DNA from: JBNGOQ01 sp050589645
GTDB taxonomy: Bacteria; Bacteroidota; Bacteroidia; Flavobacteriales; Flavobacteriaceae
Reading direction: 5' to 3'
NCBI RefSeq assembly: GCF_050589645.1
Contig: NZ_JBNGOQ010000001.1
Location: forward strand, 434,001 to 498,000
Length of the DNA stretch: 64,000 nt
The translations under genes and the position numbers were made by a program. Positions within the stretch are counted from its first letter, which is position 1; every line of letters starts with the position of its first letter. The notes below the pieces were generated by a model that ran no database searches, had not been told where the DNA came from, and worked only from the letters and a program-made list of their open reading frames with translations. Of the stretch, positions 1-8,619 are shown piece by piece.

Positions 1-1
1 A

Positions 2-1054
2 GAACACGATCCGCAGTTCGATCAGGCCTACGCCAATATTGCCATATCGTATTACTTCCTGGACGTATTCCAGAAGCAAAAACAATACACCGAGCGTATC
101 AATAACTTTGCGGACAAGGCGCTGCTGTACGATTCCAAATCGGATATAAGCCTTATAGCCAAAGCGCTGTATTATATGCATGCCGAGGAGTATAGACTGG
201 CATTGCCCCATTTGGAGAAAGCCTTGGAATACAATCCCAATTCAGCCGCAGTGGTGCAAGTACTTTCCAGTTTATACGCCAATTATATTCCAAATACTGC
301 CAAATACCTAGAGTATGCGCTAATGGGTATACAGCTCGATATTGCCGCTAACGACTCTATTGGTAAAAGCTATATTTATTTGAACCTTGGAAATGCCTTA
401 ATCCAAACCGGGTTTACGGAAGAGGCAATTACGTATATAAACAAGTCCTTGGATTATGATCCCGGGAACTATTATGCGCCTTATGTAAAAGCATATATCC
501 AGTATGCAAAAGATGGGGATATTGAGCAGACCAAAAAGGCATTAATGTGGGAATTGCAGAAGGACACCACCCGGCTAGACATCCTGCAGGAGGTAGCAAA
601 ACTGCATTATTTTCAGGCGGACTACGAAAATGCTTTTACGTATTATGAAAAATTTGCCGAGGCCAGAAAAGCGTATAAGCTAAATATTTATCCTCACGAG
701 GACATTAAGATCGGTGTGGTCTATGAAAAAATGGGCTTGGAAGAACAAGCAGTGGATTTTTTTAATGCCTACGCCGAATATTGCGAAAAGGACAAATCTA
801 TCTACAAAAGTGCCAGTACAGCTATGAAGTATGCGCATGAGGGGAAGAACGATAAAGCAATTGAGCAGCTCAAAGTTTTTGCGGCACAGGATAATTATCA
901 GTATTGGATTTTGTTGTTCTTGGAAATGGACCCGCTCGTAGAACCCCTAAAAAGCCATCCGGAGTATGACGAGACTATCCAAAAGATCAAGGATAGGTTT
1001 TGGGAAAATCAGGCGGAGCTGAGAACGTCCCTTGAGGAGAAAGGACTGCTTTAA
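2..1054 (+). CDS. TPR-repeat protein, C-terminal part (5' end outside window)
   Basis: The frame is open from base 2 to a stop at 1052-1054, so the start lies left of the window and the Met codon at 176 is internal. About 350 residues are visible. They form amphipathic helix pairs with TPR-like spacing (for example HLEKALEYNPNSA, NLGNALIQTGFTEEAI, YYEKFAEARKAYK, KNDKAIEQLKVFA). No membrane segment or catalytic motif is seen in this part. TPR tails of this kind in Bacteroidota are often joined to an N-terminal kinase, cyclase or DNA-binding domain, but that end cannot be seen here. It is probably a protein-protein interaction module. The TPR call is fairly safe; the full product is unknown. 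Confidence 0.75.
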   Translation, partial: EHDPQFDQAYANIAISYYFLDVFQKQKQYTERINNFADKALLYDSKSDISLIAKALYYMHAEEYRLALPHLEKALEYNPNSAAVVQVLSSLYANYIPNTAKYLEYALMGIQLDIAANDSIGKSYIYLNLGNALIQTGFTEEAITYINKSLDYDPGNYYAPYVKAYIQYAKDGDIEQTKKALMWELQKDTTRLDILQEVAKLHYFQADYENAFTYYEKFAEARKAYKLNIYPHEDIKIGVVYEKMGLEEQAVDFFNAYAEYCEKDKSIYKSASTAMKYAHEGKNDKAIEQLKVFAAQDNYQYWILLFLEMDPLVEPLKSHPEYDETIQKIKDRFWENQAELRTSLEEKGLL

Positions 1055-1163
1055 CAAGCAAATTAGGTCTACCTTATCCCGTAAAACGGTACATTGCCAG
1101 GGCTTTAAAAAAAACAGGATATAACGTTTTGTTTAAGATGTGTTTAATACATTTTATACTGTG

Positions 1164-1658
1164 TTAGTTTTCTTTCTTGCCTTCAGGTGTAACCGCTTTC
1201 TCCAATCGATACCGGATAAACCGTTCGTTGCCGATCTCCAAGGTGGTATCTTCCTTGAACCCGAGGCGCAAAAATCCCTTAATTCGCGTTCTCGTGGGTG
1301 GAAACAACACGGTAACGGAATCCAACCCTAATTCGCCAAAGGCCCTACGGATAATCTCTTTATACAAGACCTTGCCCGTGCCCCAGAAATCCGGATGCAG
1401 TACCAAGGCCAAGTCGGCCTCCCCGCGCTCCGGCTGCAATCCGCCCCAGCCGGCAAACCGGTCATTGATGATAAACGCCCACGGGCCATAGCCATGCTCG
1501 GTCCAAAGCTGTTCCTTGGCAGCTACAAACCGATCGCAAGCGCTTTCATCAAAACCATCTTTCAACAAGGGCATTTGTCGTTTCACCAACGGATTGTTCA
1601 TCAATTCCATGATATCCGATGTTGTAACCTCCGTTAGGCGCTTAAATTCAATGTTCAT
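1164..1658 (-). CDS. GNAT-family N-acetyltransferase
   Basis: 164 residues, the usual size of a single-domain GNAT enzyme that moves an acetyl group from acetyl-CoA to an amine. The N-terminal strand-helix (FKRLTEVTTSDIMELMNNPLVKRQM), the central strand LALVLHPDFWGTG leading into the CoA-binding helix (KVLYKEIIRRAF) and the late GFLRLGFKE segment match the RimJ/L-like branch. The pyrophosphate loop reads WGTGKV. The start codon overlaps the stop of the upstream PD40 lipoprotein gene by 4 bases (ATGA), so the two genes are probably co-transcribed and translationally coupled. The substrate cannot be inferred. Confidence 0.85.
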   Translation of the reverse strand: MNIEFKRLTEVTTSDIMELMNNPLVKRQMPLLKDGFDESACDRFVAAKEQLWTEHGYGPWAFIINDRFAGWGGLQPERGEADLALVLHPDFWGTGKVLYKEIIRRAFGELGLDSVTVLFPPTRTRIKGFLRLGFKEDTTLEIGNERFIRYRLEKAVTPEGKKEN

Positions 1659-2602
1659 TTTCCTTTAAGATTAAAAATACCGCTGGCATTTACCCAATAC
1701 ACTTCTCCTTTGGTTGCCCCTTTCCACCCACTCTCAGGGGGATCGCTGTATCTTCTGGAAAAGAAAAAATACTTGCCGTCCGGGGACATATACGGACAAA
1801 AATAAATCCAATCTTTGAGTAAAGATGCGCCAAAGTTAAAATAAATGGGGGTTTGCCATTTGTTATCCTTTTTGAAGGACACTGCAAACCCTTTTTCGTC
1901 CGTTTGGGTGTTTCCGGTAATCAAAAAGCTTTCATCGGGTGAAACATAGGTGCTGCGTTCATTTTTTTCCGAGTTCACCTCGGGACCGATATTGACCGGG
2001 GTGTCAAATTTTCCTCCCCCCAGATATTGGGCGCGATAAATATCGCGTTTGCCCAAACTGCCCGGACGGTCGGAGGTGAAATAGATACTTCCATCGGCAA
2101 CTACTACGGGATAGGATTCCGCATATTCATCTGTAGATACGGGGTATCCCACCTTTGAGGCGATTTGCCATGTGCCATTTATTTTTTGACTCCTATAAAT
2201 ATCCGGTTTCGCATTCTTGGCCCGATCTTCGGGGCTTATCCCGAGAAAATACATCGTGTTACCATCCTGGGTAATGGATGGATCAATAGCTACGGAATTG
2301 GCCTCTTGGTCCGCAAACATTTGAATGGGTCGGGGTGCTGTCCAATTATCCTCGATTAATTCAGAATGATGTATAACAAACCTGCCATCCGTGATCCGCG
2401 TAAAAAACAATTCCGTAAAAGTGGCGTTGAACACCGTATTGATTTCTATGGCATCGGTATTCACCACGGACGGGGCAAATAATTTAGGGGTACCATCCGG
2501 TGGTTCCAGACCTAGATAGGGATTATTTGGGGTATCAGGTTTACAGCTTTGCAAAAGAAAAGTCAGTCCAATTAGTAATAAGAAATAATACTTGCTGTTC
2601 AT
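1655..2602 (-). CDS. PD40 (WD40-like) beta-propeller lipoprotein
   Basis: 315 residues. A lipoprotein signal ends in LLQSC, with C20 as the lipidated cysteine. Several PD40/TolB-type blades follow, recognisable by recurring DPSITQDGNTMYF, SYPVVVADGSIYFTS, STYVSPDESFLI and CPYMSPDGKYFFFSR motifs, including an RPGSLGKRDIYRA segment. Such proteins are anchored at the cell surface or in the periplasm and probably bind ligands or partners; no enzyme motif is seen. It is first in a two-gene operon with the GNAT gene (4-base overlap). A related PD40 protein lies at 37311-38201. Confidence 0.85.
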   Translation of the reverse strand: MNSKYYFLLLIGLTFLLQSCKPDTPNNPYLGLEPPDGTPKLFAPSVVNTDAIEINTVFNATFTELFFTRITDGRFVIHHSELIEDNWTAPRPIQMFADQEANSVAIDPSITQDGNTMYFLGISPEDRAKNAKPDIYRSQKINGTWQIASKVGYPVSTDEYAESYPVVVADGSIYFTSDRPGSLGKRDIYRAQYLGGGKFDTPVNIGPEVNSEKNERSTYVSPDESFLITGNTQTDEKGFAVSFKKDNKWQTPIYFNFGASLLKDWIYFCPYMSPDGKYFFFSRRYSDPPESGWKGATKGEVYWVNASGIFNLKGK

Positions 2603-2646
2603 TTGGCCCGATTTAAATTAATTGATAACTACTTGATATCTGGAAA

Positions 2647-2711
2647 ACTCCATATACCTGCACAATAAGACATGGGAATGGTGCTTTTCGGATATAAAAC
2701 TGGTGATTTTA
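2647..2711. repeat. dispersed intergenic repeat, copy 1
   Basis: It shares a word order with 14632-14687: ACTCCAT, then a CATG word, then CTTTT(T/C)GGATA, ending GGTGATTTTA. The two copies differ in length by about 9 bases and at many positions, so the relation is partial. Both lie between genes. A weaker similarity (TTTTGGATAAAAAT) is seen near 46122-46135. Confidence 0.35.
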
Positions 2712-3097
2712 CCCGATTAAGAGCGTTACGGATTTGTTAAAATACAGGAAGTTAAGAGCGGTTGTCAAAATGGTAGGGTCATACGTTCGCAAAGCCTTGA
2801 GTCAGGTTAAGGAGTCAGCCTTGCACCCGTGTTTTCATTTCTTTTTTTACTATGCCCCTTTTTTCCACAAATCCAAGAAAGCTGGTGCCGAAAGCCCCAA
2901 AAAGTCCACCACGAATTTAGCCGTTAAATACTTTTTTCCATCCACCTTTAATTTCCTCAAATCCAACTCCAACTCTTCTCTCAATTTATATTTTTATTTC
3001 GGAAAAATCTACCATTATTTAGGAACAATTGACATTCCATAAAACCTATAGTGTCAATAATTTTACACCTTGATTCCCTCTGTATCATTGAGGTACG

Positions 3098-3131
3098 AAT
3101 AAATAGGTCATTGGTTCCAATGCTATTTATT
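3098..3131. promoter_or_regulatory. 34-bp near-perfect palindrome upstream of the NTF2/hemoglobin genes
   Basis: Arms AATAAATAG (3098-3106) and CTATTTATT (3123-3131) are perfect inverted repeats. Nested inside them are CATTGG (3109-3114) and CCAATG (3117-3122), also perfect, around a two-base centre; the only unpaired bases are GT at 3107-3108. The element ends 51 bases before the ATG at 3183. It could be a dimeric operator or an mRNA hairpin in the 5' leader. It does not match a canonical Fnr box (TTGAT-N4-ATCAA). Confidence 0.5.
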
Positions 3132-3182
3132 AACACATCAAAAAAAGTGATTTATCGAGTAATTAACTAAAACAAAGTAATC

Positions 3183-3548
3183 ATGGAAGTAAAAACAATG
3201 AATGTAAAAATTCTAAACGCCCAAATGGATGATTTAGTAAAGAAAGGACAAATGGTGGACGCCGTTAAACAATTTTATGCTGAGACCGCCGCCTCATCAG
3301 ATTATGGTGATGTCGCTACTGCCAGCAAACAAGAGATGGTAGAAAAAATGGAAGGTTTTCTGGGGGCGATAGCCAAAGTAAATGAGATTACCCACCTTGA
3401 TACCTTGGTAGATGGAAACAAGTCTGCCTCTAGGTTTGTTTTTGATTTTGACATGAAAGACAATTCACATATCCACTGGCATGAGATTATTAAACGTGAT
3501 TGGCGAGATGGCAAAGTTGTTAACGAAGAATACTTTAACGCCGGATAG
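3183..3548 (+). CDS. NTF2/SnoaL-like small protein
   Basis: 121 residues with the SnoaL/NTF2 cone-fold pattern: an N-terminal helix pair (MDDLVKKGQMVDAVKQFYAET), a helix KQEMVEKMEGFLGAIAKV, then curved strands (SASRFVFDFDMKD, HWHEIIKRDWRDGKVVNEEYF). No signal peptide. A second Met at codon 6 is a possible alternative start. The family binds small hydrophobic ligands or acts as an accessory subunit; no catalytic residues can be assigned. It lies 29 bases before the hemoglobin gene, so a common transcript is likely. The 34-bp palindrome upstream is a candidate control site. Confidence 0.75.
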   Translation: MEVKTMNVKILNAQMDDLVKKGQMVDAVKQFYAETAASSDYGDVATASKQEMVEKMEGFLGAIAKVNEITHLDTLVDGNKSASRFVFDFDMKDNSHIHWHEIIKRDWRDGKVVNEEYFNAG

Positions 3549-3577
3549 GACAGTACTAACTTTCAAAACCCTGACAA

Positions 3578-4036
3578 ATGAAAAATTTAATTAGTTCTTT
3601 CAATAAGGTAGCATTAGTTAGCATCTTTTTACTTGCCACCTCCACCGTAGTGCTAGCACAAGAGAAGTCTCTCTATGAAAGATTAGGTGGTTATGAGGCC
3701 ATTTCTGCAGTTGTTGATGATTTTGCAGATCGGCTTTTTAACGATGAGGTGGTTGGCAAAAGATTTTTTGGTATGGGCGATGATTCTAGGGCAGGATTCA
3801 AACAGAAAAACATAAACCTGGTTTGCGCCGCAACGGGAGGTCCATGCAAAATTATCAGCCGGAGTGCCAAAACCACACATCAGGGGCTGGGAATCAAAGC
3901 TTCGGAATTTGACATTGTAGCTGGGCATTTGGTGGATGTTCTGAATAAATTCAATGTCCCAAAAAAAGAACACGATGAGCTAATGGCAATTATTGGCACT
4001 TTGCGCCCGGACATTGTTGAAAAAGAAGGAGAATAG
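3578..4036 (+). CDS. exported group 1 truncated hemoglobin
   Basis: 152 residues. Residues 1-27 form a signal peptide ending VVLA before QEK. The rest matches group 1 truncated globins: YERLGG at 33-38, the CAATGGPCK segment (C83, C90), and TTHQGLGI with H101 as the proximal heme ligand, followed by EFDIVAGHLVDVLNKFNVP. The position that is Tyr B10 in mycobacterial trHbN appears to be Ala50 (VDDFADRLF), so O2 or NO chemistry may differ. The signal peptide implies a periplasmic or exported globin, whereas most family members are cytoplasmic. It is paired with the upstream NTF2-like gene. The family call is strong; a role in NO or O2 handling is inference. Confidence 0.9.
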   Translation: MKNLISSFNKVALVSIFLLATSTVVLAQEKSLYERLGGYEAISAVVDDFADRLFNDEVVGKRFFGMGDDSRAGFKQKNINLVCAATGGPCKIISRSAKTTHQGLGIKASEFDIVAGHLVDVLNKFNVPKKEHDELMAIIGTLRPDIVEKEGE

Positions 4037-4045
4037 AAAGTAGCA

Positions 4046-4175
4046 AAAATGTCCACCACTCTTAATAGAAGATAATCCCCTTTATAATTGTAAGGAGGGA
4101 GATCAAATGAAATGGAGGATGTCATTATTCCAAATAAGGCATACCAAATAAATTAAGAGTCAAGGTGGACATTTT
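4046..4175. repeat. 130-bp element with 21-bp inverted-repeat ends (MITE-like)
   Basis: The left arm 4046-4066 (AAAATGTCCACC + ACTCTTAAT) is the reverse complement of the right arm 4152-4175 (ATTAAGAGT + CAA + GGTGGACATTTT), apart from a three-base CAA bulge in the right arm. About 85 bases separate the arms. The core word TCAAGGTGGAC at 4160-4170 recurs at 4786-4796, and a partial inverse copy (ACACCTTGATT) lies near 3064. It may be a non-autonomous mobile remnant or a large hairpin between the hemoglobin and DUF6787 genes. Confidence 0.45.
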
Positions 4176-4269
4176 ATTTTTTTTGGATTGGAGACTTTTA
4201 AATTATAAAGGCCTTCTTTCTTATTTTTTAATGAATTGTACGTCAATTTCCCATTTAAAAAAGTATGAA

Positions 4270-4596
4270 ATGATGGAAAAATTAAAACAACGATGGAATA
4301 TTGAATCTAATTTTCAAATTCTAGTAATAATGATCGTATTTGCAATAAATGGTTCATTATCGGTTGCTTTGGCCAAACCACTTATACACCTAATTGGAAT
4401 TTCCCAGGAAACTACAAACTTGTTTGTATTCTGGACGATCAGGCTATTAATGATGTTTGTTATTTATCAGATTCTTCTTGTCCTTATAGGAACACTATTT
4501 GGGCAACATAAATTCTTTTGGAATATGGAGAAAAAAATGCTCTCGAGAATTGGATTTAAATTTTTTTTTAAAAAACACTTAATTCGAAACAACTAA
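4270..4596 (+). CDS. DUF6787-type small membrane protein
   Basis: About 108 residues from the ATG at 4270. The frame is open further back to a GTG at 4165, but that codon lies inside the inverted repeat, and known family members begin near MEKLKQRWNIESN, so 4270 (or 4273) is preferred. Two hydrophobic segments are seen: FQILVIMIVFAINGSLSVAL and LFVFWTIRLLMMFVIYQILL, followed by LIGTLFGQHKFFWNMEKKML. That closing GQ-KFFW-EKKML segment is typical of a small inner-membrane family of unknown function in Flavobacteriia. The gene stands alone between the hemoglobin and the large fusion gene. Confidence 0.7.
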   Translation: MMEKLKQRWNIESNFQILVIMIVFAINGSLSVALAKPLIHLIGISQETTNLFVFWTIRLLMMFVIYQILLVLIGTLFGQHKFFWNMEKKMLSRIGFKFFFKKHLIRNN

Positions 4597-4839
4597 TTTG
4601 ATTTTTGATCGGAGGAAGTGCACCTATAATGTCGGTCAACCCAAAACAACCATTAATTAATACTACCATCAAAGGGATCTGTGGCATCAAAACTTTCGTT
4701 AACCCATTCTTTTTACTGGATAATTCATACAGTATCGGTCAAAAGACTCAATATTGATATACACTTACAAAACAAATTATAGTAATCAAGGTGGACGGAT
4801 TTTAGCTGTATACCTTGCCCTAATTCCAAACCGATAAAT

Positions 4840-7800
4840 ATGAAAATCCTTGATTCAATAAAACTCATCTACGGACTATGTATGTTTTTTATATTGGGAT
4901 CCGTCTATGGACAAGAAATTGAAAGGTCCATATTTATTACGGCCAATACAGGAGGTGCAAGTAATCAAAACGTTCTAAATCGAATTGCAAAGGACGCTCA
5001 AAACATGAATTCGCCTACCCTATTAATTTTAGGGAATGCAATAAATAGGCATGGTTTTAACGACAACATTGCGGCAAATGCAATTAAAGCACAGCTCGAA
5101 GTAATAAGGGTGTTTAAAGACAATGCCATTTTTGTGCCTGGAAGTCATGAATGGGTGAAGGGTCATAAAAGTGTTCAAGAAATTGAAAAATATGTTCAAA
5201 AAAACAGTAAGGCAAAATTTTATCCGGACAAAAGTGAACCTATTAAACGTCGTAATCTGGGAGATAACATTGTGTTAATTACAATTGATTCGCAATGGTT
5301 TTTGGAAGACTGGAACAAGCACATTTATCTTAACGAGGAATCAGAAATCCAAAACAGGACATTGTTCTTTTTGGAGTTTGAAAATCAAATTAAAAAAGCA
5401 GCGGGTAAAATTAAAATTGTAGCGATTCACCATCCTATCGAGACCTACACCAAACAAGGATTGATTGCCAATACAGGAGGGACCGGGCTTCAAGATTTTC
5501 AAAGTAAACAATATAGGAAACTAAGAAAAAGATTAAAAACCATTGCCAGGGAAACAGACAACATCATTTTTGTTTCTGGCAATGACCAAAACCTTCAATA
5601 TATAAACAATAAGGTTCCGCAAATCATTAGTGGGGCGGCAGGCACTTTGGAAAAGGTGAAAAAAGCATCAGATGGTAATTTTGCTATGGCTGAAAACGGT
5701 TATGCAAGATTGGATATTGATACTGACGGAAAAGTTACCACGCATTTTTTGACCCTGGGCAATGGAGCCTCCATGTCGGTATTTTCAAGCACCATTTTAA
5801 AAGGGGGCAATAAGGCCAGTGTTGCCTATGAGATAAATAACGATTTTCCAAAAACCCAGGCCTCCTCTATCTATACTACTGATGCAACGGATAAAAGCGG
5901 TTTTTACAAAGCACTTTGGGGAAATCATTATAGGGAATATTACAGCAGAGCTATTAACGCTCCCGTAGTCTTATTAGATACTCTTATGGATGGGCTTACA
6001 CCTTTAAAACGGGGCGGGGGCCAACAATCTAAATCCTTAAGATTAGAGGACAAGTCTGGGAAACAATTCGTAATGCGGGCACTCAAAAAAAGCACCATTA
6101 AATTTTTGCAGACCAATGCGTTTCAAGACACCTACATAGGCAGTGCTCTGGACGGTAGCGTGATTGATAGATTTCTTGCAGATTTCTACACTACCTCCCA
6201 TCCCTATACGCCTTTTGCTATTGGTAGATTGTCTGATGCCATTGGCGTTTTTCATACCAACCCATCACTATTCTACATCCCTAAACAAGAAGTTTTAGGT
6301 GTATTCAACGCAGATTTTGGGGATGAACTGTATATGATCGAAGAACATGTCGGGGATACACAGTTAGACGTAGAAAGTTTTGGCACTCCCGACAAAATTC
6401 TGAATACCACCGATGTATTGCGTGAAATACACAAGTCGGGTAAATCTGTTGTAGATGAACCCTCATATATCAGGGCGCGACTTTTTGATATGCTCCTGGG
6501 CGATTGGGACAGACACGAAGACCAATGGCGGTGGGCGCTTTTTAAAAAGGAAGATGGTTCGAAAATTTGTAAACCCATTCCCCGGGACAGGGATCAGGCA
6601 TTCTCTAAATACGACGGTGCACTGATCGCTTTTCTGACTCGTGCCATTCCAGGACTGCGTAAAATGCAAACCTATGATGACGATTTGAGAAGTGTAAAAT
6701 GGTTTGCAACATCACCTTACCACTTGGATCTGACCTTAATCAATGGTTCGGGTTGGGAAGAATGGGAAAAACAGGCGAAATACATTCAAGAGAACATCAC
6801 TGACGAAGACATTGAGCAAGCGTTTGAGACCCTTCCTACAGAGGTAAAAGGCGAGACCATATCGGACATTAAAATGAAGCTCAAAGGCAGGCGGGGAAAT
6901 CTTATGCGCATTGCAAAGGACTACTACACCTATTTGAATAAGTTTGAGGTTGTGGTAGGAACCCAAAAAGCGGATGACTTCAAAATTACAAGACGCTCTG
7001 GAGGCAAAACCACAATTAACGTCCACCGGAAAGATTTGGGAATTCTCAACAGGACCTTCTCTCGCGATATTACCAAGGAAATCTGGATTTATGGGCTGGA
7101 TGGAAAAGATACGTTTACGGTAGATGGAAAAGGGGATAACCTGATCACATTAAAAATTATTGGCGGCAAAAAAAACGACACCTATGATTTTAAAAACACT
7201 CGAAGGGTTAAACTCTATGATTACAAGAGCAAAGAAAATTCGGTTGTAAACAAGAGATCCAAAAAATGGATCGTAGACGATTATGGCGTGAACAACTATG
7301 ATCACCGTAAGGTAAAGCATAGCTTTAATCAGCTACTGCCCATCCTGGCGGCCAATCCTGATGATGGTCTGCGCATTGGTGTATTCGGTAACCATACGTT
7401 CTATGGGCTGCAACGCAATCCATTTACACAAAGGCATACAATCAGCGCATCGTACTACACAAGTACCTCAGGATACGATTTATCCTATAAAGGTGAATTT
7501 TCCAACATTTTCCATAAGTGGAATTTTGGTATGGAAGGGCGCTATACAAGTCCCAACTTTGCTACCAATTTCTTCGGTATTGGTAATGAGACTTCATACG
7601 ATAAAGATGTTGTTGACCTGGATTTTAACCGCGTGAGGATCAGAGAATGGAATGCAGCCGTCTCCTTAATCTATAGAGGAAGAAATGGGGGTTCGTTTCA
7701 CATTAAACCTCTTATAGAATCCTTTGATGTAGAGAATACCCAAGATCGCTTCATTCAAGGAATACCAGCTACAAGCACCGTTTTTGAAAAACAGGCCTAT

Positions 7801-8367
7801 GGTGGGGCAGAGGTGGCGTACGAGTTCATAAATAAGGACAATCTGGCTTATCCTACTTTGGGACTCCACATTCGTCTTGCGATTGGTTATAAGGCAAATA
7901 TTGATAATACAGAGGCTGAAAACAGTTTCGGTTATCTGCAACCGGAAATTGCCCTTGATCATAAACTCACCAAAAGCGGTTCTTTGGTGTTGGCAACCAA
8001 AATTGGTGGTGAACTTATTTTGGGAGATGATTTTGAATTCTATCACGGCGCTCAAATTGGTGGTAATAATGGATTAAGGGGTTTTAGAAACGAACGTTTT
8101 ATCGGAAAACGATCGTTCTTTCAAAATACTGATTTAAGGATTCCATTTGGCGGATTAAAAACAAGTGTTATTCCTATCCGGTTTGGAATTACTGGAAGCT
8201 TTGACTATGGCCGGGTCTGGACAGCGGATGATACTTCCAGCCAATGGCACAACAGCGTTGGTGGCTCTTTATGGATAATTGGCGTTGAGGCGATTACGGC
8301 CAATATCGGTTATTTTGACAGCACGGACAGCGGTAGGGTCGTCTTTACCTTGGGTTTTGCATTTTGA
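4840..8367 (+). CDS. metallophosphoesterase-like / DRH-domain / Omp85-barrel fusion protein
   Basis: 1175 residues. Signal peptide about 1-24 (GSVYG before QEI). Residues about 28-320 resemble a calcineurin-like phosphoesterase, but the metal ligands are altered: ITANTGG (33-39) where a GD motif is expected, LILGNA (62-67) for GDN, VPGSHEW (99-105) for GNHEW, and GNDQN (247-251) for GHDH; only HH at 197-198 looks intact. The middle domain has GDWDRHEDQWRW (554-565) and PRDRDQAF (581-588), recalling the catalytic loop and metal-binding segment of HipA/FAM20-type kinases (inference). The C-terminal third is a beta-barrel with the Omp85 loop-6 motif GLRGF (1078-1082), so it probably sits in the outer membrane. 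Related fusions are annotated in Bacteroidota as metallophosphoesterases; loss of ligands suggests the first domain is not catalytic here. Confidence 0.8.
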   Translation: MKILDSIKLIYGLCMFFILGSVYGQEIERSIFITANTGGASNQNVLNRIAKDAQNMNSPTLLILGNAINRHGFNDNIAANAIKAQLEVIRVFKDNAIFVPGSHEWVKGHKSVQEIEKYVQKNSKAKFYPDKSEPIKRRNLGDNIVLITIDSQWFLEDWNKHIYLNEESEIQNRTLFFLEFENQIKKAAGKIKIVAIHHPIETYTKQGLIANTGGTGLQDFQSKQYRKLRKRLKTIARETDNIIFVSGNDQNLQYINNKVPQIISGAAGTLEKVKKASDGNFAMAENGYARLDIDTDGKVTTHFLTLGNGASMSVFSSTILKGGNKASVAYEINNDFPKTQASSIYTTDATDKSGFYKALWGNHYREYYSRAINAPVVLLDTLMDGLTPLKRGGGQQSKSLRLEDKSGKQFVMRALKKSTIKFLQTNAFQDTYIGSALDGSVIDRFLADFYTTSHPYTPFAIGRLSDAIGVFHTNPSLFYIPKQEVLGVFNADFGDELYMIEEHVGDTQLDVESFGTPDKILNTTDVLREIHKSGKSVVDEPSYIRARLFDMLLGDWDRHEDQWRWALFKKEDGSKICKPIPRDRDQAFSKYDGALIAFLTRAIPGLRKMQTYDDDLRSVKWFATSPYHLDLTLINGSGWEEWEKQAKYIQENITDEDIEQAFETLPTEVKGETISDIKMKLKGRRGNLMRIAKDYYTYLNKFEVVVGTQKADDFKITRRSGGKTTINVHRKDLGILNRTFSRDITKEIWIYGLDGKDTFTVDGKGDNLITLKIIGGKKNDTYDFKNTRRVKLYDYKSKENSVVNKRSKKWIVDDYGVNNYDHRKVKHSFNQLLPILAANPDDGLRIGVFGNHTFYGLQRNPFTQRHTISASYYTSTSGYDLSYKGEFSNIFHKWNFGMEGRYTSPNFATNFFGIGNETSYDKDVVDLDFNRVRIREWNAAVSLIYRGRNGGSFHIKPLIESFDVENTQDRFIQGIPATSTVFEKQAYGGAEVAYEFINKDNLAYPTLGLHIRLAIGYKANIDNTEAENSFGYLQPEIALDHKLTKSGSLVLATKIGGELILGDDFEFYHGAQIGGNNGLRGFRNERFIGKRSFFQNTDLRIPFGGLKTSVIPIRFGITGSFDYGRVWTADDTSSQWHNSVGGSLWIIGVEAITANIGYFDSTDSGRVVFTLGFAF

Positions 8368-8405
8368 AGAGAAGAAAAATCTAAAACCAGGAAAAACGTG
8401 TATCC

Positions 8406-8427
8406 ATGCTCAATTTCAATGGAGCAT
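8406..8427 (+). terminator. hairpin after the fusion gene, possible terminator
   Basis: ATGCTC (8406-8411) and GAGCAT (8422-8427) are perfect inverted repeats with a 10-base loop, 39 bases after the stop codon. There is no T tract directly behind it, so this is a weak terminator candidate. Confidence 0.3.
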
Positions 8428-8619
8428 ATTGTAAAAATATAAAGGAGGATTCTGTTTTTAGAATTTCTCTACACTTCCTAGAAAAAAAACAACAATGTCA
8501 ATGCGCTTCATATATCATTTGAGCCCATGTATAAATATTTGACTATATTTATATAAACTGCTAATTTTCAATAGAGTAAGTTCCCCAGTTTAGTTGTTTA
8601 GCAATTAACAAAACTCAAA

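Larger units (their letters stand above)
2603..3182. other. intergenic region, no convincing gene
   Basis: About 580 bases without a believable coding region. The 102-codon frame at 2734-3042 is rich in Phe, Lys and Ser runs translated from AT-rich DNA, has no recognisable family and is not called. The region holds a dispersed repeat copy (2647-2711) near the start of the lipoprotein gene and a strong palindrome (3098-3131) upstream of the NTF2/hemoglobin pair. It also marks the change from average to AT-rich composition. Confidence 0.6.

Noticed and set aside
2734..3042. Open frame of 102 codons upstream of the NTF2-like gene
   Set aside because: The translation is full of Phe, Lys and Ser runs from AT-rich DNA, matches no family and has no sensible start context.
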